This document shows positions 1 through 6,405 of a stretch of 18,992 bases of DNA, in pieces. The notes beneath the pieces were generated by a model that was not told the DNA's origin, searched no databases, and was given only the letters and a program-made list of their open reading frames with translations. The first letter of the stretch is position 1. Each line of letters opens with the position of its first letter. The position numbers and the translations under genes were made by a program. The DNA comes from Bryobacteraceae bacterium. Its GTDB lineage: Bacteria; Acidobacteriota; Terriglobia; Bryobacterales; Bryobacteraceae. The stretch lies in contig JASHSD010000080.1 of NCBI GenBank assembly GCA_030036985.1, positions 1 through 18,992 of the forward strand, written 5' to 3'.

Positions 1-285
1 GTCCCGTTTCTTCATTCGGGCTTGGCTTTTGGTTCCTGACGTTCGGGCGTTCCCTCTGTTCCCTGTGAGAATAACGATGACTATTCTCCGGCCTTTCAGG
101 TTCTGCTGATAGGCCATACCGGTGTCGGCCGTCAAAAGGACTTCGAACCCGGCACGTTCGGCTTCTGCCAGCAACTCACCATTCGACAGCGTGTCCCATC
201 CCCTGTCCTTCGCTTCACCGACCATATGACCAACAATGTGCGGGGCCAGAGGAGCCGGCGTGCTGTGATCAAAGAGGACGAGCAT
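1..285 (-). CDS. DUF5615-like PIN-fold toxin of a DUF433 module (3' end beyond the window, tail divergent)
   Basis: The reading frame runs from an ATG at 285 to the window edge, 95 codons with no stop. Residues 1-72 match what I know of the PIN-like DUF5615 proteins that pair with DUF433 antitoxins: an N-terminal LVLFDHSTPAPL strand, the stretch WDTLSNGELLAEAE, then FEVLLTADTGMAYQQNLKGR followed by a hydrophobic strand IVIVIL. Family members are presumed RNases acting as toxins. The start lies inside the last codons of the upstream antitoxin gene (17-bp overlap, different frame), so the two are translationally coupled. After VIL the family normally continues with a conserved tail (GN.QWP...). 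Here it reads TGNRGNARTSGTKSQ, which I do not recognise, so the C-terminus may be frameshifted or replaced. Family assignment is firm; activity is doubtful. Confidence 0.72.
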   Translation of the reverse strand, partial: MLVLFDHSTPAPLAPHIVGHMVGEAKDRGWDTLSNGELLAEAERAGFEVLLTADTGMAYQQNLKGRRIVIVILTGNRGNARTSGTKSQARMKKRD

Positions 286-655
286 CGCGGCCAGCCATCG
301 GACCCGGCGCCGCAACGCTGCGCGCCGCGAATTCCAGCACCGCGAGGACGTGTTCCTTCGATATACGGAACCATTCCGCGATTTCATCAACCGTCGCGCC
401 GTCCTCAAGGTTTGAGAACACGGTCGACACCGGAAGCCGTGTATCGCGGAATACCCATGCTCCGCTCAGCCTGCCGGGTACGCTTTCGACGGCCGGGCAT
501 TGCGACCAGTCGAGGGCTCCGGCGCGGCCGTCGTGGGATGACGCGAGCGCATCCAGCGCGCTGGTCAAGAGTTCGTCCAGGTTTCGGAACCGGCCACTTT
601 GGAGCCCTTCACGGACGCGGCGCTCGATCTCGGGCTGGTGAATTTCGATGCTCAT
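269..655 (-). CDS. DUF433 antitoxin with ParD-like N-terminal domain
   Basis: 128 aa. Residues 1-40 (MSIEIHQPEIERRVREGLQ onward, then FRNLDELLTSALDAL) resemble the ribbon-helix-helix region of ParD-type antitoxins. Residues from about 55 to 113 are a DUF433 domain, with VPGRLSGAWVF, RDTRLPVSTVF, LEDGATVDEIAEWF and a closing helix HVLAVLEFAARSV. DUF433 proteins are small winged-helix-like antitoxins that neutralise the PIN-like protein encoded just downstream. ATG at 655 is preceded by AGGAAG six bases upstream, a good ribosome site. The gene lies 95 bp downstream of lipA on the same strand and may share its transcript. No stop or frameshift is visible, making this the only intact antitoxin of the four DUF433 loci in the window. 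Confidence 0.82.
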   Translation of the reverse strand: MSIEIHQPEIERRVREGLQSGRFRNLDELLTSALDALASSHDGRAGALDWSQCPAVESVPGRLSGAWVFRDTRLPVSTVFSNLEDGATVDEIAEWFRISKEHVLAVLEFAARSVAAPGPMAGRDARPL

Positions 656-750
656 GGCTTCCTATTGTCATTGCCGCGCGAAACACCCCGGCGCCGATGC
701 GTTACCAGATAGGGTCTGCAGTTTGGCCAGGTGCTTCCGGGGTATGTCCC

Positions 751-1632
751 TCAGCAGACGGCGGCGGCGTGGGAGTCATCGGCGTGATAGGAACTGCGGA
801 CCAGCGGACCGGCTTCCACATGCGCGAAGCCCATTTCGGCGCCGGCGCGACGATAGTCGTCAAATTCCGCGGGCGGGATGTAGCGCACGATCGGCAGGTG
901 CTTCGGCGAGGGCCTGAGATATTGGCCAAGCGTGAGGATGTCCACGCGATGCGCGCGCAGATCGCGCATCACCTGAATCACTTCGTCGGGCGTTTCGCCA
1001 AGGCCCAGCATGAGACCGGATTTCACCGGCGTTTCCGGCGCGAGTTCCTTCGCGTACCGCAGCATGTCGAGCGAACGTTCGTAGCGCGCGCCGAGGCGCA
1101 CCTGCCGATAGAGTCGCGGAACCGTTTCTGTGTTGTGGTTGAGCACGTCCGGGCGCGCATCCATGACGATCTTCATCGCCGCGTGGCTGCCCTGAAAATC
1201 GGGCACGAGCACCTCGACGCGGCAGCCGGGAATGCGGTCGCGAATGGCTTCGATGGTCAGTTGGAAAAGCTCGGCGCCGCCGTCTTTGCGGTCGTCGCGA
1301 TTCACGCTGGTGATGACGGCGTAGCGCAGTCCCATAATGGCGGCGGCTTCGGCGACGCGGCGGGGTTCGTCGTAATCGACGGGCAGGGGTCCGCCTTTCT
1401 GGACGGCGCAGAAACCGCAGCGGCGCGTGCAGACGTTGCCGAGAATCATGAACGTGGCGGTGCGGCGATTCCAGCATTCGCCGACGTTCGGACAAGCTGC
1501 GCTCTCGCAGACCGTGTGCAGCTTCAGGTCCGCGATGAGTTCCTTGAGTTCGCGATAATTCCGGCCCACGGGAGCGGGCGCGCGAAGCCACTTGGGCCTC
1601 TCGGGCGCCTGCGGGCCAATGGTCACCAACAC
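751..1632 (-). CDS. lipA: Lipoyl synthase
   Basis: Radical-SAM enzyme that inserts two sulfurs into octanoyl groups on E2 subunits and GcvH, giving the lipoyl cofactor; cytosolic. With the start used here, the auxiliary 4Fe-4S cysteines are C42, C47 and C53 (CESAACPNVGEC) and the radical-SAM motif is C68-C72-C75 (CTRRCGFC). The C-terminal RSSYHADD serine that ligates the auxiliary cluster is present. Length 293 aa is normal. There is no ATG; the frame opens far upstream, but homology begins near IGPQAPERPKWLR. GTG 1632, TTG 1629 and GTG 1626 are all possible behind GGAAA. I chose 1632. lipB is not adjacent. The gene diverges from the kinase-like gene, 60 bp between the starts. Confidence 0.95.
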   Translation of the reverse strand: MLVTIGPQAPERPKWLRAPAPVGRNYRELKELIADLKLHTVCESAACPNVGECWNRRTATFMILGNVCTRRCGFCAVQKGGPLPVDYDEPRRVAEAAAIMGLRYAVITSVNRDDRKDGGAELFQLTIEAIRDRIPGCRVEVLVPDFQGSHAAMKIVMDARPDVLNHNTETVPRLYRQVRLGARYERSLDMLRYAKELAPETPVKSGLMLGLGETPDEVIQVMRDLRAHRVDILTLGQYLRPSPKHLPIVRYIPPAEFDDYRRAGAEMGFAHVEAGPLVRSSYHADDSHAAAVC

Positions 1633-1692
1633 TGTTTCCAGTTTATCGGATACATTAAAGGCGCGGAGATTTGAAAGCGCGGAGGTTTGGAC
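1633..1692. promoter_or_regulatory. Divergent promoter region with a short imperfect duplication
   Basis: Sixty bases separate the divergent starts of lipA and the kinase-like gene, so both promoters must lie here or overlap the coding ends. It is AT-richer than its surroundings. GCGCGGAGATTTG (1661-1673) is repeated as GCGCGGAGGTTTG (1677-1689), 12 of 13 bases identical and 16 bases apart. The second copy supplies the GGAGG ribosome site for GTG 1693. I cannot assign -35/-10 boxes with confidence. Confidence 0.4.
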
Positions 1693-2337
1693 GTGATCCG
1701 GATCGTCAGCATCGAACGCGAATACGGCTGCGGCGCGGCCAATATCGCGCAGACTATCGCCGACCGTTTGGGATGGAAATTGTGGGACCAGGAGATCACG
1801 GCCGAGATTGCGCGCCGGCTGAAATGCAAGGCCGAACTGGTGCGGGAGCGAGAAGAACGCTGCGATTCGATGTTCTACGGGCTGATCAAGAGCTTCATGC
1901 GGGGCAGCTTCGAGCCGCGCGTGGACAGCCCGGATATGGAACTGCTGGATGCCGAGCATCTGGCTGTACTGTTCGAGAAAGTGGTGAAGGAAATCGCCGA
2001 GCGCGGCAGTTGCGTGATCGTGGGGCGCGGCGCGGCCTGGTTTCTGCGCGAGCGCACCGATGCGTTTCATGCGTTTCTCTACGCGCCTTACGAAGAAAAA
2101 TTGCGGCGCTGCGTGGCGGCGGGCCAGAGCGAGAAGGAATCCCAGGAGTTGATCGAGTCGGTGGATCGGGAGCGGGCGGCATTCGTGCGGAAGTATTACG
2201 GGAAGGTTTGGCCCGACCGTTCGCTTTACAACCTGATGATGAATACGCGCATCGGGGATGAGGCGGTGGTCAGGACGATTCTGGATGTGGTGGCGATATT
2301 GCAGAAGCAGCCTCAGGCGAGCGGGTCGCGAGTATAG
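1693..2337 (+). CDS. Cytidylate-kinase-like family protein
   Basis: 214 aa. The N-terminus MIRIVSIEREYGCGAANIA followed by LGWKLWDQEI fits the cytidylate-kinase-like family (Cytidylate_kin2): a P-loop-related fold in which the glycine loop is EYGCG rather than a classical GxxxxGK[ST]. Further matches are the central VIVGRGAAWFL strand-turn, the FLYAPYEEKLRR lid-like segment, DRERAAFVRKYYG, and the near-terminal YNLMMNT. Substrate is unknown for this branch; nucleoside phosphorylation is inferred only from the family. GTG 1693 is preferred because GGAGG (1681-1685) sits seven bases upstream. The in-frame TTG at 1687 would be only one base from that site. It is transcribed away from lipA and followed after 34 bp by a broken antitoxin gene. 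Confidence 0.82.
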   Translation: MIRIVSIEREYGCGAANIAQTIADRLGWKLWDQEITAEIARRLKCKAELVREREERCDSMFYGLIKSFMRGSFEPRVDSPDMELLDAEHLAVLFEKVVKEIAERGSCVIVGRGAAWFLRERTDAFHAFLYAPYEEKLRRCVAAGQSEKESQELIESVDRERAAFVRKYYGKVWPDRSLYNLMMNTRIGDEAVVRTILDVVAILQKQPQASGSRV

Positions 2338-2371
2338 GCGGCGCGAGTAGAATTGAGCGTAGAGTCGAGCC

Positions 2372-2609
2372 GTGACCGATCGCATCGAAGTCAATCCGGC
2401 AGTCATGCAGGGCAAGCCCGGGCAAGCCCATAATTCGCGGAACGCGCGTGCCTGTGGAGCTTTTGCTGCGGAGGCTTGCCGAGGGCGCAACCGTCGCGGA
2501 TCTTCTGGATGCATATCCCCGATTGACTCCGGATGACCTGAAGGCGGCGCTGGACTACGCTGCGGATACGATCGCCCATGAGACCGTCGTGGAAGTCAGT
2601 TCCCGATAA
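2372..2609 (+). pseudogene. DUF433 antitoxin, frameshifted by a 10-bp tandem duplication
   Basis: From GTG 2372 the sequence reads VTDRIEVNPAVMQGKP, a standard DUF433 start, then leaves frame. If one copy of the perfect 10-bp duplication (2410-2429) is removed, translation continues IIRGTRVPVELLLRRLAEG, then ATVADLLDAYPRLTPDDLKA, then ALDYAADTIAHET up to TAA 2607-2609, a complete 75-aa antitoxin. As it stands the frame ends soon after in a TGA, so no functional DUF433 protein is made unless the ribosome slips. Its toxin partner starts 9 bp after the ancestral stop, the usual spacing for such a pair. The family call is very secure because both halves match in order. The duplication itself is seen directly. 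Confidence 0.88.
2410..2429. repeat. Perfect 10-bp tandem duplication inactivating the antitoxin
   Basis: GGGCAAGCCC at 2410-2419 is repeated immediately at 2420-2429. Each unit is also nearly self-complementary (GGGC..GCCC). The extra ten bases shift the DUF433 reading frame by +1. Confidence 0.95.
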
Positions 2610-2618
2610 AGCTGCCCC

Positions 2619-3017
2619 ATGCGCTTCCTCGCGGACGAATGTTGTGATTTCGCCGCAGTGCGGTCCCTGCGCGCCGATGGTCATGATGTGCTCGCCGTGA
2701 GCGAGTTTCAGCAGCGTTCGGTGGACAAGGACGTGATGGAACTCGCGCTTACGGATGACCGGATACTCCTGACCGAGGACAAGGATTTCGGCCAACTGGT
2801 CTTCGCGGGCCGTGTCGATTCGCCGGGTGTGATCCTGATCCGGTTCCCGGCCTCCGCGAGAGGTTTGCTGGGAGAAGCCATGGCGAAACTTGTGCGCGGG
2901 AAGCTTCGTGGTTCTGCGACCGGGAACAGCCCGAATCAGTTTCGGGCCTCGCCGCGCGCCATAAAGGCAATTGTCGAAGCTATGGTTGGTACGTGCCTGG
3001 GCAGGAACGCATCGTAG
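2619..3017 (+). CDS. DUF5615 PIN-like toxin with frameshifted C-terminus
   Basis: 132 aa as read. Residues 1-94 are a textbook DUF5615 protein: MRFLADECCDFAAVRSLR, GHDVLAVSEFQQRS, ILLTEDKDFGQLVF, SPGVILIRFP. The acidic residues of MRFLADE and TEDKDF are those expected for a PIN-type nuclease site. The family then ends with a strand like GSFVVL.PGTARIS. Here that strand is encoded one frame over, from GTG 2908 (VVLRPGTARISF) to TAA 2962-2964. The present frame instead runs through an unrelated tail to 3017. An 11-nt loss between two AAGCTTCG-like direct repeats near 2901-2910 would explain the shift; this is inference. Its antitoxin just upstream is also broken. The catalytic core could remain folded, but the last strand is lost. 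Confidence 0.82.
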   Translation: MRFLADECCDFAAVRSLRADGHDVLAVSEFQQRSVDKDVMELALTDDRILLTEDKDFGQLVFAGRVDSPGVILIRFPASARGLLGEAMAKLVRGKLRGSATGNSPNQFRASPRAIKAIVEAMVGTCLGRNAS

Positions 3018-3131
3018 TCGATCCCGGTACCCTGGCCGGCAACACGTGGCACGCGGCCGGCCGTGGAGTTCATCATTTGCCTGCTGTCCGCCGGCGAGGA
3101 CATCCGCGCGCGCCTCTTTTACGCGAGCTGC
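2993..3131 (+). pseudogene. Relic of a further DUF433 antitoxin
   Basis: Two fragments in different frames line up with one DUF433 domain in the right order. From GTG 2993 comes VPGQERIVVDPGTLAGN, the usual first strand and loop. One frame over follows RGTRPAVEFIICLLSAG, then EDIRARLFYAS, the usual helix and closing helix. Between them a few bases are missing at about 3044, and roughly a dozen codons (normally the 'W.E..IL..YPGLT' segment) are missing before EDIR. No intact gene remains. It overlaps the shifted tail of the preceding toxin and ends two bases before the convergent toxin relic, so it may be what is left when several modules collapsed together. Confidence 0.6.
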
Positions 3132-3132
3132 C

Positions 3133-3409
3133 TCAGCCCCAATTGCCGAGGAACTCGACGTGGTTCCGCATACTCGCCAGCGTTGAAGTGGCGCGAAGAC
3201 GCACGATGCGGCGCAGTTGCTCGCCGACCGAGAACCGCTGTTGCGGCGCGACAATCATTCCGGCATGCTCTGGACCTCTGTTGACCCATCGCGTGTGGAG
3301 GCGATAGAAATCGGAAACGTTGAAGGTGTGTGATTACTTCGATAGCGCAAGCACGAAGCGCCGCGATCAGGCGCCCGTTCATCGCGTCCTCGTCGATATA
3401 GCGTTTGAT
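3133..3409 (-). pseudogene. DUF5615 PIN-like toxin with internal deletion and frameshift
   Basis: The N-terminal piece IKRYIDEDAMNGRLIAALRA then CAIEVIT (from about 3409) and the C-terminal piece FNVSDFYRLHTRWVNRG, PEHAGMIVAPQQRFSVGEQ, LRRIVRLRATSTLASMRNH, VEFLGNW (3324 down to TGA 3135-3133) are the two ends of one DUF5615-type toxin. The segment of roughly 27 residues that family members carry between them is absent, and the two pieces are out of frame by one base. No start codon survives in front of IKRY (CAG ATC AAA). It lies directly downstream of the DUF433 pseudogene on the same strand, in the normal antitoxin-then-toxin order. Confidence 0.78.
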
Positions 3410-3449
3410 CTGGTTCAAGGCTGCGGGGAGCCCCGATGCTGTCGCTCCA

Positions 3450-3701
3450 GAGCTCAGTCGCTCGGTTCTCGGCCTCCAAGTCCGCATCGATTTCCGATTT
3501 ATTGGAATAGTGCCAGGCCAGGGCGGCACGCACCTGCGCCAGCGACAGGAGACCGCCGAACGTCTCCACGATCTCCTCGGAAACCTGACCCATGTTGTGC
3601 CAGCAAGCAATCCGCCGGACGGAGATGCTGGTCCCGGCGATTCACGGCCGCCCGCCCCGAATGTCGGGACACCGCGAAATCAGGCTGCCGATCTCGGTCA
3701 T
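3450..3701 (-). pseudogene. DUF433 antitoxin interrupted by an in-frame TGA
   Basis: From ATG 3701 the sequence reads MTEIGSLISRCPDIRGGRP, then TGA (3644-3642), and continues in the same frame with IAGTSISVRRIACWHNMGQ, VSEEIVETFGGLLSLAQ, VRAALAWHYSNKSEIDADLE up to about 3450, after which similarity fades. Family members have a cysteine or similar residue at the TGA position (GGRPCIAGT), so a single C-to-A type change made the stop. The ATG overlaps the TGA stop of the glutamate formimidoyltransferase gene (ATGA, 3701-3698), so the module was translated off the tail of a metabolic operon. A restart at the internal ATG 3593 would give only the C-terminal half. Readthrough or selenocysteine is not supported by anything nearby. 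Confidence 0.82.
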
Positions 3702-4573
3702 GCTGTTAGTCCCGCATCTTTCAGCCGGTTTTCGAGAACCAGTTCCGGGCGCAGGTTCTCCCATTGCAGATCGCGGCCGCGCGAGCTTTCGAGCGCGGCG
3801 GCGGGGATCATGCCGATCAGTTCGCTGCCGGCGATTTCGATTCCGCGTTCGTCGCAGAGGCGCTTCACCGCGTCGAAGACGACATACAGCGGCGTGCGCT
3901 CGAAATCGACCAGATTGATCGAAACCTGCGCCTGTCCGCGCGATTCGAGCGGCAGACCGATCGACTTCACCGCCGGAAATCCTCCGGACGATTCGCGTAT
4001 GGAACGCGCAATCGCGCGCGCGGCGGCGACATCGGTGGTGCGCAGATTGATATTCCAAGCAATGAGAAACTTGCGCGCGCCCACCACGCTGACGCCGGCG
4101 GTGGGATGGCGGCCTTCGCCAATATCCGGCATAAGTCCGTGCGGCGCGTGTTTGCGCACGTTCTCCAGGCGCCGGCACTCATCGCGGCGCGCGGCGGCTT
4201 CATAGAGATAGACGGGTACGCGCAGTTCGTCCCAGATCCGCGCGCCGGCTTCGCGCGCGAAGGCAGCGCATTCCTCCAGCGTCACGCCATTCACGGGAAC
4301 AAACGGAATCACGTCCGCCACGCCGAGGCGCGGATGCACGCCGGCATGGCGGGTGAGATCGATCTTCTCGACCGCCGCGTGCACGGCGGCCACAGCCGCG
4401 TCCATTACCGCTTGCGGCGAGCCCGCGAAGGTGAGGACCGACCGATTGTGATCCTGATCGGACGTGGTGTCGAGCAGCAGGGCTCCGGGCATGGCCGAAA
4501 CCGCGCGTGCAATCGACGCCACAATAACGGGATCGCGGCCCTCGGAAAAATTCGGCACACATTCGACGATCAA
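3698..4573 (-). CDS. Glutamate formimidoyltransferase
   Basis: 291 aa, single-function formiminotransferase without a cyclodeaminase domain. It moves the formimino group between N-formimino-glutamate and tetrahydrofolate in histidine breakdown and one-carbon supply. Evidence: N-terminal MIVECVPNFSEGRD, the catalytic-histidine region TSDQDHNRSVLTF (H42), HAGVHPRLGVADVIPFVPV, YLYEAAARR, and the C-terminal subdomain with VGARKFLIAWNINL, SIGLPLESRGQAQVSINL and SELIGMIP. The TTG start at 4573 is chosen because GGAGG lies nine bases upstream (4587-4583) and homology begins there. It overlaps the preceding SDR stop by TTGA. No hutH/hutU genes are in view. An ATGA junction at its 3' end leads into a dead DUF433 antitoxin. 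Confidence 0.93.
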   Translation of the reverse strand: MIVECVPNFSEGRDPVIVASIARAVSAMPGALLLDTTSDQDHNRSVLTFAGSPQAVMDAAVAAVHAAVEKIDLTRHAGVHPRLGVADVIPFVPVNGVTLEECAAFAREAGARIWDELRVPVYLYEAAARRDECRRLENVRKHAPHGLMPDIGEGRHPTAGVSVVGARKFLIAWNINLRTTDVAAARAIARSIRESSGGFPAVKSIGLPLESRGQAQVSINLVDFERTPLYVVFDAVKRLCDERGIEIAGSELIGMIPAAALESSRGRDLQWENLRPELVLENRLKDAGLTA

Positions 4574-5358
4574 GCGCGTTTGCCTCCGGGTCTGCCCATG
4601 CGCAGCTTGAGAGCGTGCGGCAGGTGCTTCATCATGGAAGCGCCGATTTTGTATTTCCAGTTGGGCACCACGATCACCTTGCCACGATCGAAGCCGGTGA
4701 GCGACGCTTCCACCACGTCGTCCGCTTTCATCCAAAGGAAGGCGGGAATCTGCCGCGCATCCATCCCCAGCGTCTCGTGAAATTCGGTGATGGTGAAACC
4801 GGGGCAGAGCGCCTGCACCTTTACCGGCGAGCGCATGGCGCGCAGTTCCATATCGAGTCCTTCGGTGAAGCTGTTTATCCAGGCTTTGGTGGCGCAATAG
4901 CTCACGTTCGCGGGGCCTTGGCCGAAAGCCGCAACCGACGAAACGCTGATAACACCGCCCCCGCCCTGCGGGACCATGCGCGCGAGGGCCGCGTGCGTGA
5001 GCCGCATCGTCGCCATGACATGGACTTCGTGCATGCGAATCTGGCTCTCGATGTCGGCTTCCCAAAAGCGGCCGAGCGTGCCGAAACCGGCGTTGTTGAC
5101 GAGCAGTTCGATACGGGCGCAATCGCGGATGGCGCGTTCGCCGGCGGCGATTCCCTCTTCGCACGACAGGTCGGCGGCCAGCACATCGACGTGAACCGGA
5201 AGCTCGGCCGCAAGCGCGCGCAGGCGGTCTTCGCGCCGGGCCAACAGGACCAGATCATAACCGCGCGTCGCCAATTTACGGGCGAAGACCGCGCCGATGC
5301 CGCTCGAAGCGCCCGTGATCAGCGCCACCGGCCGCGCCGCATTTTCGGGATTCGTCAC
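4570..5358 (-). CDS. SDR-family NAD(P)-dependent oxidoreductase
   Basis: 262 aa classical short-chain dehydrogenase. The cofactor motif TGASSGIG is at residues 15-22, NNAGFG at about 90, and the catalytic serine-tyrosine-lysine set is ISVSSVAAFG followed by SYCATK at about 160. LCPGFTITEFHE follows. The C-terminal extension FDRGKVIVVPNWKYK and MMKHLPHALKLRMGR is typical of DltE/YqjQ-like SDRs that act on small acyl or keto compounds; the substrate is unknown. GTG 5358 gives a natural N-terminus; GTG 5373 is also in frame. Neither has a strong ribosome site, though GGGA lies close to 5358. It is divergent from the VWFA protein gene (56 bp) and coupled to the formimidoyltransferase by a 4-bp overlap, so both share an operon. 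Confidence 0.88.
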   Translation of the reverse strand: MTNPENAARPVALITGASSGIGAVFARKLATRGYDLVLLARREDRLRALAAELPVHVDVLAADLSCEEGIAAGERAIRDCARIELLVNNAGFGTLGRFWEADIESQIRMHEVHVMATMRLTHAALARMVPQGGGGVISVSSVAAFGQGPANVSYCATKAWINSFTEGLDMELRAMRSPVKVQALCPGFTITEFHETLGMDARQIPAFLWMKADDVVEASLTGFDRGKVIVVPNWKYKIGASMMKHLPHALKLRMGRPGGKRA

Positions 5359-5414
5359 ATTCCCGAGTGTCACATGAAAACGGGCCGCATCGACAAAGCT
5401 AGAATGAAACACAT

Positions 5415-6398
5415 ATGAAATTGTCGTTTGTCGGGGCCTTGTTGGCGGCACTCTGCCTCGCGCCCGCTTTTTCGGCGCAGCAGCAGGCGGCGCCGGAACA
5501 GAAGGCCGCGCCCGCGCCTGCCGGCGCCGCGGCAACGCAAGGCGCATCGGATTCGGAAACCCCCACTCCCTTCGTTCTCGATGTGACCCGGGTCAACATC
5601 CTGTTTACCGTAACGGATAAGAAGGGCCGCTTCATCACGGATCTGGGCAAAGACGATTTCGAGGTGATCGAGAACAAAAAGCCGCAGGTGATTCAGCAAT
5701 TCACGGCGGAATCCGATCTGCCGCTGCGTCTGGCCGTGCTGGTGGATACGAGCAACAGCATTCGCGAACAGTTCCGTTTCGAGCAGCAGGCGGCGAATCG
5801 TTTCATCCAGAGCGTTCTGCGTCCGCGCGAAGACAAAGTGATGCTGGTGAGCTTCGACAGCGCGGCCGAACTGGTCACCGACCTCACCGACGACCAGGCG
5901 AAGCTCGAAAAGGGCATCAACGGCATGCGTCCCGGCGGGGGCACGGCCTTTTACGACGCGATTTATTTCGCCTGCAAAGAGAAGCTCCTGATGGATCAGC
6001 CGCGCGACAAGTTTCGCCGGGCGATGATCGTGATCAGCGACGGGCAGGACACCGAGAGCCGCGTGTCGCGGGATCAGGCGCTCGAGATGGCGCAGAAGGC
6101 CGACGTGGTGATCTACGCCATCTCGACCAACATTACGCGCGACGATACGGACGGCGACAAGGTGCTGCGGTATCTGGCGGAGGAAACGGGCGGTCAGGCG
6201 TTTTTCCCGTTCAAGATCGAGGATCTGGATCAGTCGTTCGAGAATATTGCCAATGAGCTTCGGCACCAGTACAACATTTTTTATCGCCCCGAGCCGCTCA
6301 AGGCGGATGGCCTCTATCATCAGGTGACGGTGAAGGCCAAGAAGCGGAAGGACGTGGTGATTCGCGCGCGGAGGGGTTACTACGCGCCCAAGCTGTAA
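5415..6398 (+). CDS. Secreted VWFA-domain protein (acidobacterial type)
   Basis: 327 aa. A signal peptide (MKLSFVGALLAALCLAPAFS, cleavage near residue 21) is followed by a low-complexity Ala/Gln/Pro linker to about residue 50. An N-terminal beta domain comes next (VNILFTVTDKKGRFITDL, then DDFEVIENKKPQVIQQF), the element that marks the VWFA-related acidobacterial family. The von Willebrand A domain follows, with the metal site DTSNS at 111-115, the GGGTAFYDA threonine loop and the SDGQD aspartate. The C-terminus (YNIFYRPEPLKADGLYHQV, then RARRGYYAPK) is also typical. Function is not established; metal-dependent binding of an extracellular partner is inferred. The upstream gap is short and shared with a divergent SDR gene. 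A palindromic element lies seven bases after the stop. Confidence 0.93.
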   Translation: MKLSFVGALLAALCLAPAFSAQQQAAPEQKAAPAPAGAAATQGASDSETPTPFVLDVTRVNILFTVTDKKGRFITDLGKDDFEVIENKKPQVIQQFTAESDLPLRLAVLVDTSNSIREQFRFEQQAANRFIQSVLRPREDKVMLVSFDSAAELVTDLTDDQAKLEKGINGMRPGGGTAFYDAIYFACKEKLLMDQPRDKFRRAMIVISDGQDTESRVSRDQALEMAQKADVVIYAISTNITRDDTDGDKVLRYLAEETGGQAFFPFKIEDLDQSFENIANELRHQYNIFYRPEPLKADGLYHQVTVKAKKRKDVVIRARRGYYAPKL

Positions 6399-6405
6399 GG
6401 TGACT

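Noticed and set aside
226..1674. Long plus-strand open frame (482 codons) across lipA
   Set aside because: Antisense to lipA and the DUF433 gene, which carry clear family motifs; its translation is Arg/Ala/His-rich with no recognisable domain, as expected from a GC-rich shadow frame.
2410..2429. Programmed frameshifting at the 10-bp duplication
   Set aside because: No slippery heptamer or downstream pseudoknot is visible; bypassing ten bases is rare and the toxin partner is damaged too. Kept only as a remote option.
1633..2514. Upstream extension of the lipA frame to 2514
   Set aside because: The extra residues are antisense to the kinase-like gene and have no LipA similarity; open frame only by base composition.
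2403..3254. Minus-strand 283-codon frame across the TA remains
   Set aside because: Complement of two DUF433 loci and a toxin that match families in the plus direction.
3642..3644. TGA in the DUF433 pseudogene as a selenocysteine codon
   Set aside because: The family has no redox role at this position, no SECIS-like hairpin is apparent, and the partner toxin is also broken; simple nonsense mutation is more likely.
5399..5414. TAGAAT as -10 box of the VWFA gene
   Set aside because: Position is plausible but no -35 at acceptable spacing was found, so it was not listed as a promoter.
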